This document shows, piece by piece, positions 33,301 to 46,598 of a stretch of DNA of 64,000 nucleotides (within the stretch, counting starts at the first letter, position 1; every line of letters starts with the position of its first letter). The position numbers were made by a program, and so were the translations under genes. This stretch comes from Amia ocellicauda (lineage: Eukaryota > Chordata > Actinopteri > Amiiformes > Amiidae), in NCBI RefSeq assembly GCF_036373705.1, contig NC_089856.1, positions 8,240,501-8,304,500 on the forward strand, written 5' to 3'. The notes under the pieces were generated by a model. It saw only the letters and a list, made by a program, of their open reading frames with translations, searched no databases and was not told the DNA's origin.

Positions 33301-36300
33301 CAAACAAAACAAAAAACACTGAAGAGCACTTTGTAGATTATCTTTTTTTCAACATTCAAGCACGTTGCAAGAGACCAACCATAAATAAGGAGCACAGAAC
33401 TCTGAAAAACTAATTATAATTAATTATAAACTAATTAAGAACTAATTATAGTACACAATGTATTTGCATTTTTTGGTAATTATACATAAATGGCTTCAAT
33501 TCTGACTGTGCAGCACTGTGGAGTAGTGGTTAGGGACTCTGGACTCATGATTTGAAGGTTGTGGGTTGTTCAAATCATGGGTGAAGTAGTGTTGTTGTAC
33601 CCTTGAGCAAGGTACTTCACTTAGATTGCTCCAGTAAAACACCCAACTGTATAAATGGGTACGAATGTAAGTTGCCCTGGATAAGAGCGTCAGCTAAATG
33701 ACAAATAATGTAAATTTCATGTAATATTGTGCTTTATGATAAGCAGCATCGGGAAACTCAGATATTTATATCAGATTATAATATCAAAATTGGTAAATGT
33801 GGTAGTTATAGTTCTGTCATATTTATTATTAGACATCAATTTCATTGCCATAATGTACAACTTGGCACTAGCTACAATTGAAATGTAGCTTGCTGTCTCT
33901 CTTCTGAGGGCATTACATCTGCAAAAACATTTTAGCAAAGTGAATTTTGTATTTTATTTTGTCTGATTATTCTTGAGGAGGAAAGGTAGCATTGGATTCA
34001 ATAGGTTTCTTTAGTTATCTTTTTATAAGCCGAATCAAAGCTGTAGTGTGATGCACTCCTTTTCTGGTTGCTTCAGTTTTTCCGAACATGGGTTATAAAT
34101 AGCAATACAGCAGCAGTGGTCTTGTTTTTCCTACAGTTCTGCTGAAACTGCTTTAACTAGGCCTTCCTAGAGGGACAGCTTAAATATTGGATCTTGCCCA
34201 GGGTTAGTCAGACTCGGAACCGCATTGACTCATAGACAAAGTTCTCACAGAACTCATGTAGGCAAACTGCCAAGGCTCTAGCTGTCAACATCTACCAGGG
34301 CCTCTAGCAGAGGAGTGTCCTAAAATGCAGGGGATAACCAGAGCAGCAAGACGTGTAGGTCGCCTTCCTGTTTTCCAATGCAAAAGCCCACATACAAAAT
34401 AAAACGCACAGTTGGCTAGGTTTCCAAAACCACACGCACTGCCTCTAGAAAACACTTTTGCACCAGCACACTATGTCTACCCATCTTCTGCATGCAAGAC
34501 GGTGCCAACGCACAGCAAATGTAACGCTCGGCAAAACAGGACAAGTTGCCCCTTTAATTGCAAAAACCTCTCTGGTAATTGGTTGACCGCCATAAGGTGG
34601 CACTCAGTGAGGACACGCAGTATGAAAACCAATTTATACTCTGGCACATGTGAGTGCAAGAGTTTTTGTATGCTTGCTGTTAATAAGGTTTTATGTTTAT
34701 CATACTAAATTCATTTATTTTTCTCTGTAATTTACATTGCTGAGCCTTTTATGATGCATCCCTATCTACCTCCTAGATAATAAGTGCTATCCATCTCGCT
34801 TTACCTTACTTACTCTCATTCACTCTCAGGTCTATAAAGCGTAAGAAGTTCGACGATGAGCTGGTGGAGAGCAGCCTGGCCAAGTCGTCCAGTCGGGTGA
34901 AGGGCCCGCCGGTTATGGAGCCGACACGCTGCTCTGGCAGTGAGCCCTCCACCACGGAGAAGAAGAAGGTACTGGAAAGGAGTCCAAGCTCTTCCCCAGG
35001 GGATCTTCTGTAGCCTGGCCAGCAGACTCAAGGACCTATTACACTGCAGCCTTTATTCATTTATTTATTTATTTTATGCCCAATGTCTCAGTGCTGTTTT
35101 TGTGCTCAGAATGTAAGTTCAATCTCGGAGGTTTCCACAGGCGCCGCACCCCCCCTTCGTGTCTGTGTAAACTACATGCAAGATGTGGGCAGGTCTCATG
35201 CAGGCAGTGCAGCATTACATTTTACTTTATCATAAGCAGGAAAGGAAACGCTTAATATATACGAATACGTTTAATATTAGAATTGGCTGCTGTGATTGTT
35301 TGATTTGGGAGGTAATAATGTTTCTTGACAGAGCTTGTAGGGGTAAGTATATGCTTTACAAAATAACTGTGATGGTAATGGAATGCCGAAATAAATTCGG
35401 TCTTGTGTTTGAACTTGAGGAGAGCTTGCGTGAGTACACTTACAATTTCACGGCGATTCAAAGTGCAAGAGTAAGAGAAGTTATAATACAGACACGTAGG
35501 GAGCCTGAAGGTGTGGAGTAGATCAGTGTGGGTGCTGGACTCACCCTCTCTCATTCCTCACTGCTCCACTCAGGTGTCAAAGTCCAGCAGCGCTCCGGTG
35601 CCCATGCTGGCCACGGTGGCCACACCACCCCCCATCACCAAGAGAGTGAAGAAGAGCAAACAGCCTCTGCAGATCACCAAAGACCTGGGCCGCTGGAAAC
35701 CCACTGATGACCTGCTGCTCATCAATGCCGTTCTGCAGGTCAGACTGCACACATGTACACATCTGCCTGTGATTATCACCTTTATAGTTACCTTCGTACA
35801 CACATGTATCCTATTCCCCCAATACAATATTTTATCTCGTATTAAAATGTATTGTATAGAGAATTTGTTCCATAAACCTAATTTAGCTTTTGTTTATTTT
35901 AGTGAGGTAAATATCAGCACAGAATACCATATTGCTCTTATCTCTCCCTCTGCAATACCCCCCTCTCTTCTGACTAGGTAATTGAACTGCTTGTAACTAG
36001 GAAATCAACAGACTTTTGCAGTCCTAATCAGATTTAGGGTCTCTGTGTGACTTCACTTGAAATACAACTGATTGACTGAAACTCCTGTCCGAAGAATTCT
36101 TTCCAACAAATCCCACACTGCGTTTGTATGTTTCAGACCACAGACCTAACCGCGGTTCATCTGGGGGTGAAGTTCAGCTGCCGGTTCAACTTGCGAGAGA
36201 TCCAGGAGCGGTGGTACGCCCTCCTGTATGACCCCGTCATCTCAAAGTAAGAGCTTGGTCCCTCCTCCACTTCTTTCCTCTCCTGGGATTTATTGTAAGC

Positions 36301-39300
36301 AGTATGATATTTGTGAAATACACTGTTATTAACCATGCCTTTGTCTTTTCCCCTCCCTGCTTTTTGGTTCTGGTCTTTTCTCTCATCCCATTGCTTCATC
36401 TTTCTCCCTAAACCTCTCAACCTCCCTGTTGCTCACTCCATACTTCTGTCTTTCTCTGTCCCTCTCTTCCCCTCTCTCCCCAGACTGGCCTGGCAGGCAA
36501 TGCGCCAGCTGCACCCAGAGGCTATCGCTGCCATCCAGAGTAAAGCCTTGTTCAGCCAGGCAGAGGAAGCCCTGCTGTCCAAGATCCCCTCGGTGAGTCA
36601 GGCCAGGGTGGACAACACTAGCCTCAGACACAGTACTTTCCTGTTGACCCACAGCACAATTTTCGTCAACACTACCTAATTAATAACGCTCAAAATTAGC
36701 TGAAAATGCAGCTGGGCATTGTATTGTATTGTATTGCATTGTGTGTTTGTGAGGATTAGACTTTTCCCCAATTATTTCCCTGGATGAAACCATTCAATGG
36801 ATTATAAAACTGTATCCCTTACACTGAGCTAGGACTGTTGTAGCTAATAACTCCCAACTCCCTGGTAAAAAAAGCTGTTTTGGATTATTTGTTTCTTGGG
36901 AGTATTAGGTTTTTCCCCAGTTTTCTTTGCTGCATAAAAATGTACAAAGGACTAAAATCCTTTAACCTTAAATTGAACTAGCACTGTTTTGTGAACATGA
37001 CTAACGCCAAACTTCATAACCCTTCCCATGATTTGTATTCTTCCCGTTTGTTACAGCAATGAAGTCATCAGTAAAATTAGATGTCACGTTCCCTGTTTGG
37101 ACAGTGATCACCACTGTAAATAAATAAATAAATGAATAAACCACAGCTGTGAGGTGGCGTTCTCGAAATTTGTTTGCATTGCCCTATATCAGCCCTGTCT
37201 AACATGAACAGAGCAATCATCACAATAATGTGTCCTGCACCTCCTCACTGACATTACTCTATTTGTGTTCGTTTGTCCTCCAGACCAGTCAGCCCAAGCT
37301 GGAAGTTTTCCAGGAGCTGCTGAACAAACACCCTGGAGTGTTTTATCCCTCACGCACAGCCAAGAGCCTGCTGGTTCACTGGCAGCTCCTCAAACAGTAC
37401 TACCTGCTGGAGGACCAGACCGGTGAGTTTCCCTACACTTCCCATAATCGGCAGCTACGTTAGGAGATTTCAAGTCCCTTCTGCTCTGGCTTATGTTGGC
37501 CAAGTCAATTTCGTTCCTGAAGCTCCACTCTGGCAATCGTTCACTCAGACAATAAGTGTTTAAGTCTTCATAGGGGCCCATATACATGGTTATATGTAAA
37601 TTGTTGTACAAAAGCAAAGTGTCTGTATGCATTACGGGTTTCTGCTTTTATAAGGCGCTCCATTCAAAGTAGTATCCTTATTGTTACAGTCCAGCCCCTT
37701 CCCAAAGGAGATCAAGTGCTCAACTTCTCTGACGCGGAGCAGCTGGTTGACGACGCCAAGCTTAAGTAAGTTCATCAGGTTTGAGAAACTCGACCGACCA
37801 GTACACTCGGCGGCTGCATTTTCATGTGGGTTTTATTCGGGACAAATGTTTAAGTGGTTGGGTAACATTGAATCACAACAGTAGTGGTACATAAACCAGC
37901 ACCGTTTTTGTCCAGATGAGCTTGCCATACTGCTCTAAAATTAAAGTCTGTCATTGTTTGAACAGTGCCTGGGGACACAATTCTATAAAACTTGGAATAA
38001 AAACAATGATAAGCATGCATGATGAGAATGTTGTTTTGTGTTTTATTGATGCAGTTCAGTAATGACATTTGAATTGGGCAATTTGAAGAGAATTCTAATA
38101 ACAGCATTTAAATTATCTTGGATAGAGTATTTTTGGATTGCAACACCGTCCCTTTATATATAAAAAGCGAGCTTGTCTGGCTATGTAACACTACTGTTAT
38201 AATTAATTCATTATTGTCCAGTATCGTCTCATACCAATGACCTTTGAAACTATCATTTCCGATGTCCATTCCACCACCGCTTCCTGCAGGGTCTAACCAG
38301 ACTCCATTGAGATTTTCTGAAGGGCTGAAGCATATATATTTTAAATTTTGCATTGCAATTATAGCACTGATGAAGAAGCATGGTTTGGGAGCACAGTGGT
38401 TGACCAGAGCATTCTGTGTTCTTAACTGAACCCTTTTCAGCAGCATAGAGCTGAACCAACCACCTTACATTGTCTCAGCTGTGACCCTGTTTGCCTTCTT
38501 TCTACAGGGAGAGCAGAGATGAGGTCTTGGAGCATGGTAAGTACAAACTGGTTTATCTACCTTTATCCCAAAACATGCACAGTATTTGCAATTGTAGCCA
38601 TTTTTCACTATTGCAAAACTCTGGTTGTCCTGTTGGATTTCTGCTACACATTGTGAGATGCAAGTGTTTCATTTTCAGCGTTACATTGCATCACTATTTC
38701 AGTAATGAGGTCGATTTGATTGTTTGGAGATGTTCTGCGAGATACATAATGTTTTTTGCAGGGTTATCTTAGCCCTTTGTACTAATGTAACATGCTGTAT
38801 AACTTGCAAAAGAGACCTCTCTCTGTCTTTCCTGATTCCACTACAAGAAACGATGCAAGTATATATGCAAGTATATATATATGCAAGCTTGTTGTGGGAT
38901 GGATTTGGAAGAATTCAAAGATGGCTAATTATTTGGAAAAGCCACACAATGAAGGGCTGCCAGAGTCCACTTCAAAGCTTTTAAAGGACAGCAGTGTGGT
39001 GTAGTGGTTAGGACTCTGGACTTCTGTCCCAAGTGGGAGACATTGCTGTTGTACACTTGACCAAGGTACTTTACCTAGTTTTCTCAAGTAAAACCCCCAA
39101 TTGTATTGTATGTAAAAAATAATAAAGGTGTCTGCTAAGTAACAGAATAATAGTAAAGGCAACAGTCTTATGGTCATTTCTGGCTTTTTGAAAAATAAGT
39201 CTGCCAGGTAATATGGTAAGATACTGTAGAAAGAAGTGAAGTCATGGAAAACCGGTTGGGGGTCAGTGCCAGTGCATGGGCACAGTTCTCAATGCCTTCC

Positions 39301-39500
39301 AATGATTAACTTTTAAAGGTTAGTGTTTTGTTACAGTAATTCAGTAATGTGTAAATGGTTGTGTCATTGTAGCAATGATTGTGGTTTGGCTCCGTTATAC
39401 CTGTTTGTTACTGATGCAGATTACAAGGCTCACCCCGGGGTGAAACAAGGTAGGGACTGTAGCAGGTGTGCTATGGGCAGAGCAGTATTTTTGCACTGTG

Positions 39501-39535
<35 letters not shown>

Positions 39536-42500
39536 ATGTGTGCGTGTGTGTGTGTGTGTGTGTGCCTGCGCGCTCACCTTGTGTTCCTGTGTGTGTTTTT
39601 AGAGTTGATGATTGCTGACCGCCACCAGAAGAGGGAGATCAGGCAGCTGGAGCAGGAGCTGCCACGCTGGCAGGTGCTGGTGGACAGCATCACTGGTGAG
39701 GAGAGAGACGCCCACATGCAGATGGATATTGTTTTACTCACATTGATACTTACAATAGTCTTTGAATGGTAATAGAGTACCCCGGCTGCAGCAGAAAGCT
39801 AAAGGCACTATGGAGATGTGTTTAACATCCCAGGGAGGATTGACTGGTCAAAGAGCAGAGAATTTGTCTGACCTGCCTGGGTTTGATCCAGGCTTTCCCC
39901 AGATTAAATCGAGGCTTGCACTTTTTTCCAGGGATGAGCTCCCCAGATTTCGACAACCAGACTCTGGCGGCTCTGCGTGGGAGGATGGTGCGCTACTTGA
40001 TGAGATCCCGAGAGGTAAGCACCTGCAACAAGGGTTGTATTGGGGAAGGCTGTACATCTGGAAAGGCCTCTGTCTACAGAAGAAAACTTCAGGGCGATGC
40101 TCAGTTCACCCAATCAAACCTTCTCACAGCACCCTCGGGCTGACATTTTCAGTCTCCAGCTCCAATCCAATCCTCCGATTGGTGTAACAACTGTAGTGAA
40201 GTGGCAGTGTGAAAAATAGAGAACTGGTTTGACGGCATTCATTCAGAGGGATCAGCTTGTTTTTAAAGTATTCTTAATTGGCTACAGGGATTGAGCAGGG
40301 ATTGTCCTTCATCCAGTCAATGCTTGTTTCAATCTGCTGAAATAAATGTGTGCTGCAGGGGTGTCCAAACTTTGTCCTCAAATGGCAAGATGTGAATATG
40401 AGTATTTTCAAGGGCTGCATACAAATAATTAACCATGATATTAAAGTACAATTACCTGTATATAATGTAAATAAAATGTATTTCTCAGAGAACCTGCTCA
40501 CAGATAGTGTATGTTATTTTATTTGAGGTGGGGTATGAAATCATAGAAAATAACGAGTATGGGTAGGCCTACATAAAAAAAAAAAAGTTGTTTCCATATT
40601 GGTATGCCAGATCACAGTGAGAAAATAATGTAATTAAAAACCTAATAATCACAGTATCAGAATCATCATAGCATACTACATTTATTTTTATTTTTTTATA
40701 AACAGGCCCTATGCAACTTGTGGGCCGTAAATTCTCAGGCATCAAAAGACTGATTCCTGATCCTCCTCTCTCTCTCTTCAGATTACACTGGGCCGGGCCA
40801 CAAAGGACAAGCAGATTGATGTGGATTTGTCTCTGGAGGGACCTGCATGGAAAATCTCCCGAAAACAAGGTGACAGCCTTAGGGCCTCAGAAATACTAAT
40901 TACCTTGTGAATTATTAATTTATTTAAATGCTTTTTGCTGAACATCAAATCCACACAGAGAAAATTTTAAAATTTTGGAGTGTTGGGACAGCGTTTATCT
41001 TAAATGACCCTTGTTATTGCAAAAGACAAAACAAATTACTTTGTGTAGATTGTTCTTGATTGGGAGTTACTATCTACCTTGCAGACACAGCACACACACA
41101 CACGCACACACACAGACAAGGTTACTTGATAATGGTTGCCGTGGTGAAGACAAATCTGGTGATTCTGTAGCTGTTCGCTATCCACGGTGTTACAACACAA
41201 CAAGTGCACATGCTAAAGTTTGACATCTGCCATTATGTTAAAAGTTGCTTATATGGCGGACTCATTCTGGAATAGTGGTATATGTCTTATTTATACACTA
41301 TAACACATAAAACCATAATTTTTGGATGCACATTTACCTTTGAGGATTTGTGAAACCACACTAGTTAATAAAAACCACTTATTGATTCATAATCTCCCAA
41401 TTCCATCTTCTTTAATTAGCCATTCTGTGAAGGTGCATTGTTGTGTTGATTAAGCAGTTACAGATGTTTATATAGGCCTGCGTCCCTTTATTACCAATAT
41501 GCCTTATTAAACTTTTTCTTAGCATGTGTGCATTTTAAAGGTTTCAGTTTACTAGTCCACACTGCTGCCTTTAACACTGCAGTGTTTGGTGAACTGTGCA
41601 TTTCCTTTTCCACAAAGTAGCATAATAAGGGATGTATTTGGAATGATATTCAGCAGCTGAATACCGAGTGCTGCATTGTGTTTTGCAGGCCTCAGGTGGT
41701 ACCTTTATCGGTAAAGTACAGCCTTCTTGTTGAATTGCTTGTGTGAGGTAGTTCGTTTTCTTCTTTTTTAAACTAGTGCAACCAGTTTGTTTGCTTTCAG
41801 AAAATTATTTGCCCAGATATTGCTGGCAAGGGCTATTATGTGAGTGTTCAGGTCAAATGTACTGAATTTGGCAGTAAACTTCGAAGAATGTCATTGTATG
41901 ACTTGCAAAATCAAATCCAGAGTCAATTCTGGTCATGTTATTAAAATTAACTTCAAATGTGTTTCAAGTTTCACAACGCCCCCAATGAGTCATTCACAGA
42001 GTGGAGATTAACTGTAGCAGCTAATATTACTTTCAGCTGATCCCCAGCTATAGGCCTCAAACCCTTCTTTGGGAACACAGACCAGCCTTTTCAGAGCTGT
42101 GGAGTGGCTTGGAAGCTGCAGATCAACAAGGTGATCTCTTATTCTCCCTCCCTCTAGGGATCATCAAGTTGAAAAACAACGGTGACTTCTTCATCGCCAA
42201 CGAGGGGCGCAGGCCCATCTACATTGACGGCAGGCCCGTACTTTCAGGAAACAAGTGGAAACTCAACAACAACTCTGTGGTGGAGGTGAGGAGGTGGATG
42301 TGGAGAGTGGGGGGGCAGAAAGGGATAAATTCAATGGAGAAATCTGGTGAGAGCTACAGGAGAGGGGTCAAAAAGAAAAGCAGCTGAGGAAAGGTGCCCA
42401 TCTTGCTCATTCAGTTTATAATGGCTAAAATTGACCCAAACATTCCACCCAGCTCTCCAGATCTCTGGAATCCTGCAAGCCTGCTCACCTGCAAGGGTTT

Positions 42501-42917
42501 CTCCAGACCTCCATCACTCTTTGTGGGTCCCTAAGTCCCTATGTTATCAGTCTTTAAAGCATCTCCACTTGTGACTTCTGGTCCTGGTTTTTGCTGTGGA
42601 GGCTGAAGGGGAGTGTTCACTCTGTCTGTAATGATCATGTGTTCAAAGCCTCAAGAGTTTGAGCTAGAACCTGTCTCCATGAGAGGAGCCTCTGGGGACC
42701 AAGTAGGAGCATGGAGAACGGTAGAAGAGTGGGAGAAAAAAACTGATGGGAGAGCATAGTTTCTCCTCTCAAAAGGCAGCCTGTAATAAAAGACCACTTG
42801 ATAGGTAACCTCTCTCTCTGTGTTGCTCAGATTGCAGGTCTGCGTTTCGTCTTCCTCATCAACCAGGAACTGATCGCTCTCATCAAAGCCGAAGCTGCCA
42901 AAATGAGCCAACAGTGA
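30301..42917 (+). CDS. mcrs1: Microspherule protein 1, complete (14 coding exons, 469 aa)
   Basis: Nuclear FHA protein of the INO80 remodelling and NSL acetyltransferase complexes, also active at spindle minus ends. Coding exons: 30301-30310, 31642-31795, 34830-34968, 35574-35738, 36137-36246, 36484-36592, 37284-37422, 37690-37765, 38508-38536, 39603-39695, 39932-40014, 40782-40869, 42158-42285, 42831-42917. All borders are GT-AG and frame is kept throughout. An in-frame TGA at 30289 precedes the ATG. The exon carrying the start also has about 87 bases of 5' UTR. Near-identity to vertebrate MCRS1 is clear: PKRRSSSR and KRKKFDDELVESSLAKSS (basic nuclear signals), KRVKKSKQPLQITKDLGRWK, HLGVKFSCRF, AMRQLHPEAIAAIQSKALF, SSPDFDNQTLAALRGRMVRY, and a C-terminal FHA domain. 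Human MCRS1 is 462 aa. Only the Ala/Gly/Pro-rich segment before residue 55 differs much. Confidence 0.97.
31877..33188. mobile_element. Tc1/mariner-type element, degenerate, in mcrs1 intron 2
   Basis: Inverted ends CAGCCCCAATTCCGAAAAAG (31877) and, in reverse complement, CAACCCCAATTCTGAAAAAG (33188) are flanked by TA at 31875-31876 and 33189-33190. Longer inverted similarity extends inward (AGTTGGGACAGT against the CCATGTCCCAACTTTTT region near 32985). The minus strand between about 32880 and 32050 carries a ruined transposase. Helix-turn-helix-like text appears near 32830-32690, and the catalytic start at 32460-32240 (VLWSDESTFQ with the first Asp; SVMVWGCVS). The later DNAP and Glu blocks are not open. 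It cannot transpose by itself. Confidence 0.85.
33510..33710 (+). mobile_element. tRNA-derived SINE
   Basis: The head GTGGAGTAGTGGTTAGGGACTC is box A-like, and GGGTTGTTCAAATCATG is a box B with one insertion. These are followed by the conserved body CTTGAGCAAGGTACTTCACTTA and CAGTAAAACACCCAACTGTA. The tail CCCTGGATAAGAGCGTCAGCTAAATG is typical of fish SINEs mobilised by LINE partners. It lies in mcrs1 intron 2, sense orientation. Confidence 0.85.
38991..39152 (+). mobile_element. tRNA-derived SINE, second copy, shortened
   Basis: It shares the head GTGTAGTGGTTAGGACTCTGGAC, the body TTGTACACTTGACCAAGGTACTT and AAGTAAAACCCCCAATTGTA, and the tail AAGGTGTCTGCTAAGTAAC with the copy at 33510, but lacks part of the region around box B. 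It is in mcrs1 intron 8, counting introns between coding exons. Confidence 0.75.
39497..39564. repeat. (TGCG)n(TG)n microsatellite 38 bases before an mcrs1 exon
   Basis: About eight TGCG units pass into a TG run. The tract ends 38 bases before the exon starting at 39603, inside the stretch that should hold the branch point and polypyrimidine tract. Alternating purine-pyrimidine sequence of this kind can adopt Z-DNA. Confidence 0.9.
40356..40735. mobile_element. hAT-type nonautonomous element remnant
   Basis: It begins CAGGGGTGTCCAAACTTTGT, a familiar hAT terminus, followed by CTCAAATGGCAAGATG and GGGCTGCATACAAATAATTA. Near the other end, CTTGTGGGCCGTAAATTCTC resembles the inner part of the opposite end, but the final terminal bases have decayed. 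It contains no coding sequence. It lies in the intron before the first FHA exon of mcrs1. Confidence 0.5.
40782..42917 (+). other. mcrs1: FHA domain exons of mcrs1
   Basis: The last three coding exons (40782-40869, 42158-42285, 42831-42917) give residues 370-469 and form one forkhead-associated domain plus a short C-terminal helix. LGRATKDKQIDVDLSLEG supplies the Gly-Arg pair of the phosphopeptide loop, and WKISRKQG holds the Ser-Arg pair. KNNGDFFIANEGRRPIYIDG is the Asn/Gly-rich final strand region. The usual His after Ser-Arg is replaced by Lys-Gln, as it is in human MCRS1. Confidence 0.9.
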
Positions 42918-44007
42918 GGAGACGCGGACAGACAGCAAATTGGCAGGTGGGGGACTGTGTCTGGAGCACCAGACAGACCACTGGAGCAATTCCTGCATTG
43001 GTTGTCCCACCAGCCTAACAGATCTGGAACTTAAATCTCGAGTTGGCTCTTGAAGGATCCTTGTGAATTAGTGGCTGTGATGGCACACTGGGAAGCAGGT
43101 TCCATGTACTTATGACATATCTAGCCTGAACCTGCCTCCACTATACAGCACCAAGTATATCCTTGTGTTCTTGTTCTGGCTGTGAGTGAGTGTGATTGTG
43201 AAAGTGATCCTCAGCCTCTACGGAAGCATCCCCAAACCCTGTGGGCTTTTTACAATCTCATACCTTTATATCAAGTTTGTCTGATGCCTGCAGACTGACA
43301 GTTTTGCTTTCAGTGCTTATTTTTTGTCCCAATTTAGGTAAAGTTACCTTTTTCTTTCCATGGAAATGGCATGAGTGGCTAAGTTTAGGCACAAGCCTAT
43401 ACCACATTCGATATATACCCAGTCCTGGCAAAAGTGACCGATAGCCAACACTCCCCCTGCTCTCAGCAGCTGGTTATGATCAGAATAATTGTGCACATTT
43501 TGCAAAGAGGAAGAGACTGGCTCTCAGAACAGAAGCAAAATAGTTGCATAGAACTGGGTCTATTCTAGAGCTTCAAAGCTACAGCCCATGGAAACCCCAA
43601 CCATTAAGCGCCTCCCTTATTTTAATTTACAGAACACACAAACTTCAGATTTCCTTGCTTTTAGTATTAACATGGACATTTGAGTTGCCTATATAAGTGA
43701 AGCAGTGCAGCATGAGGTTCTAACCAGTTCTGTACAGATTTCCATTGCTGGGCACCTGCACTCCAGTATAACAAGACCTAAAACATAACCGGATCAGGTA
43801 GAACTGAAGGCCACTGCCCTGTAGACAAATAGAGATGGTGAGAGATCACTGCAGAACCAACCTGCTAATGGAAGACAAACTCATGAGAAGTTGTATCCCT
43901 ATCAGCTCTTAATCTTTCTTATCAGTAAGTGTCTGTTGGTGTGAAACTAGGAGAACATTGGTTTTATTTTTAATAAATTGTGTTGGTATATTTTCTTTTT
44001 TTTTTTA

Positions 44008-44039
<32 letters not shown>
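42918..44039 (+). other. mcrs1: mcrs1 3' UTR, poly(A) signals and genomic A-tract
   Basis: The stop at 42915-42917 is followed by about 1.05 kb without coding features. AATAAA hexamers are at 43972-43977 and 44007-44012; the second opens a run of 30 A (44010-44039). The first is the more likely signal, with cleavage about 15-30 bases later. Confidence 0.6.
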
Positions 44040-44041
<2 letters not shown>

Positions 44042-45354
44042 AAAACCCTAAAGTGCTTGAACACTGACCTGTCCTCATCCTTGGTGCATTGCCATTTAAT
44101 ATATATCTAAATGTATATGTATATATACACATACACACTGTTGGGTTCATTACTACAGATTTTAGGTTGATTAGATTTAATTGAAGAAAATATACTTCAG
44201 TTTCAACATGCATAGTTTCACCAGATGTATTACTTGGTAGACTTAATCATCTTCATCTAACCACAAATGTACCATGCCATAGTCAATGCTTCTGGTACAC
44301 TTTTACAGTTAAACAAAATAACACTACCCACAACCGATAATTTGAGAGTATAACAGAACAAATTTACCCCAGACAGGGTGGTGATGTTACCAGAGAGCAA
44401 TAATGTATCATACCCAAAAATAAGTAAAACATTGACCACCCCACATTACACCCAAATTTACCTGAAGGAAAAACAAAATCACAATAAGCATCTTTGTTTT
44501 TTGTAACAGAAGAGTGTACAGGACTAATTTGCATATGAACATTTGTTTTTTTACTTGGTCAGCCGATTAACCCTTTATAAGACTAAGGGCCACTTTTTTC
44601 AGTTGATAAATGTAGATGGCATAAACTATGAAGGAGCTACACACAAACCGGAAAACAAAACAAAAAAAGAGCAGAGTGTAAATGGTGAACTGAGCTTTGC
44701 AACGAAACCAATAGAATACCTTGATGTGCATCACATACAAAGCAGTCAGGAAGCAGCAGGTTGTATTTGCTAACAATTTTAATAATAATTGATAACAGTA
44801 ACAAGAAGAATCAAGGAGAGCATGGCCACTCTGGTCTGTGAAGGGCATGGTGTCCAGTGCTGGTCTACTGGGGCCTACACTGAAGAGGAGAGGGGTTGTC
44901 TTTGGTCCATAGTTGGAGGGGAAAGAAAGGGGGGACGGATGGCAGGATCTAGGGAGACGACAGAAGGCACTTCTAGTTTTAGAGCAGTCTCTGATGCATA
45001 GAAGGAAAGAAATTAAAGTGGAATAAAAAATAAATCCTAGAAGCATCAAATGCTGCAATTGGGAGCCGGGACAATCAGGTGTTGCAGACTTATTTCAGAA
45101 CAAGGCCATCTGCATTCATATTGACAGACAAAAAGGCAAGAGACCCGCAAGCGGTGTCAGTGAACTCTGAATTAGGGAAGCAAAGTAATGCTGACTTGAA
45201 ATGTTCAAGGTTATTAATAATGACAAACTGTACAATATCCAGTCGTGTGTATTTGCAGACATGAATCGCATGCCACCCATCTGAGGGCTCTGGACTGCTG
45301 TGTAATTGGAATCCCCCTAAAAGTATTAGCAGCAACCAAGGGGCGATACTGACC

Positions 45355-45385
<31 letters not shown>

Positions 45386-46598
45386 CAGGTTTCTTAAGAG
45401 CACAGATTCAACAACGGTCTGATACAGTACTTGAAAGAATGGCAGTGGCCTGCAAGTTTGAATGCTTTTCAACAATATTCTTTGGAAATTAACAAACAAA
45501 AACAAATGACAAAAAAGCACAGACAGCGTACAACACTGAAACACCAGTAGCTAGCAAGAGTCAGCCACTGTGAGTCAGGCTGTAACGCCAGCGAGGCTCT
45601 GGACACCGAGCTTTGAAATACATGAGACCAAAGTCAAATCTGACTAGCTTTCGCCATCCACAATGTGCACACTGTTTAAAGCATTCCAGGTGTGGTTGTA
45701 TGGTATCAGCTGATTCAGAGAAGGGAGGGGGGGGTGGGGGGACAAAGAGCAGAGATTCAAAGTTTGCATAACAGCTTACAGTCCAGACTCACAAGCACAC
45801 GCAGAGATGGACAGCGACTAGAAAAAATTGATTCTGACGTGCCAGAGGCAGCGTGGAAGTGAAGCTAAGGCTATTGGCAAATGGAGCCCAGACTAAGATT
45901 AGAGGCAGTGAGGCAACAATTGTGCAAATGTCTCACTGAAGGAAGGCATTTGAAGAACAAAACTGCCTCAGCTTTTATTACCTTACATTTGATATTGCTT
46001 AGGAACGCATCCCATGTGGCAGATCACAGGGTCAATAATGGGAATCACCCAGCTCTGGCAATAAAAGACAAAATGTCAAGCCCTCAGATGGAATTCAGCG
46101 CTCGACACTCGCAACTAGAGCTCAAGCAACATAGAGAGAGAGGAAAAATCACAGAACTCGTCTGAAACCAGCAGGTTCACAAAGTATTAAAGACACCTCC
46201 TAGCTTTAACAATGTACAGTAGAGAAACATTACCCCATTATTCACTTTATGCCCTTTAGGGACAAAGTGTAGGGCAGATCTTAGGTCTGCTCCTCTCCAA
46301 CCAATTAGGTGATGCAAGCTGGAAAACTACACTTGCAAAACTGGGTTTATCAATTACTGAATTGTAGATGGATCAAATAGTTTTGCAGTTGCCCTTTATA
46401 TACATTTATATATATATAAAAGTGTGATGGTTCACCTGAATCCTAGGCCAACAGAAGCTGCTACATTCTATAAGCTGGAAAATCTGCATTCAGTTATTCA
46501 AGTAAATGAATAGAAAAAGAAAATTGATCTATACATCAATTCACAATACATTAACTTCTGCCTGCTTACTTTTCCCATTACATTTTTGATCGCTTAAA

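Noticed and set aside
39323..39772. 149-codon plus-strand frame running through the TGCG repeat into an mcrs1 exon
   Set aside because: Only the part from 39603 to 39695 is a real exon. The upstream part is repeat-coded Cys/Val/Arg text in the intron.
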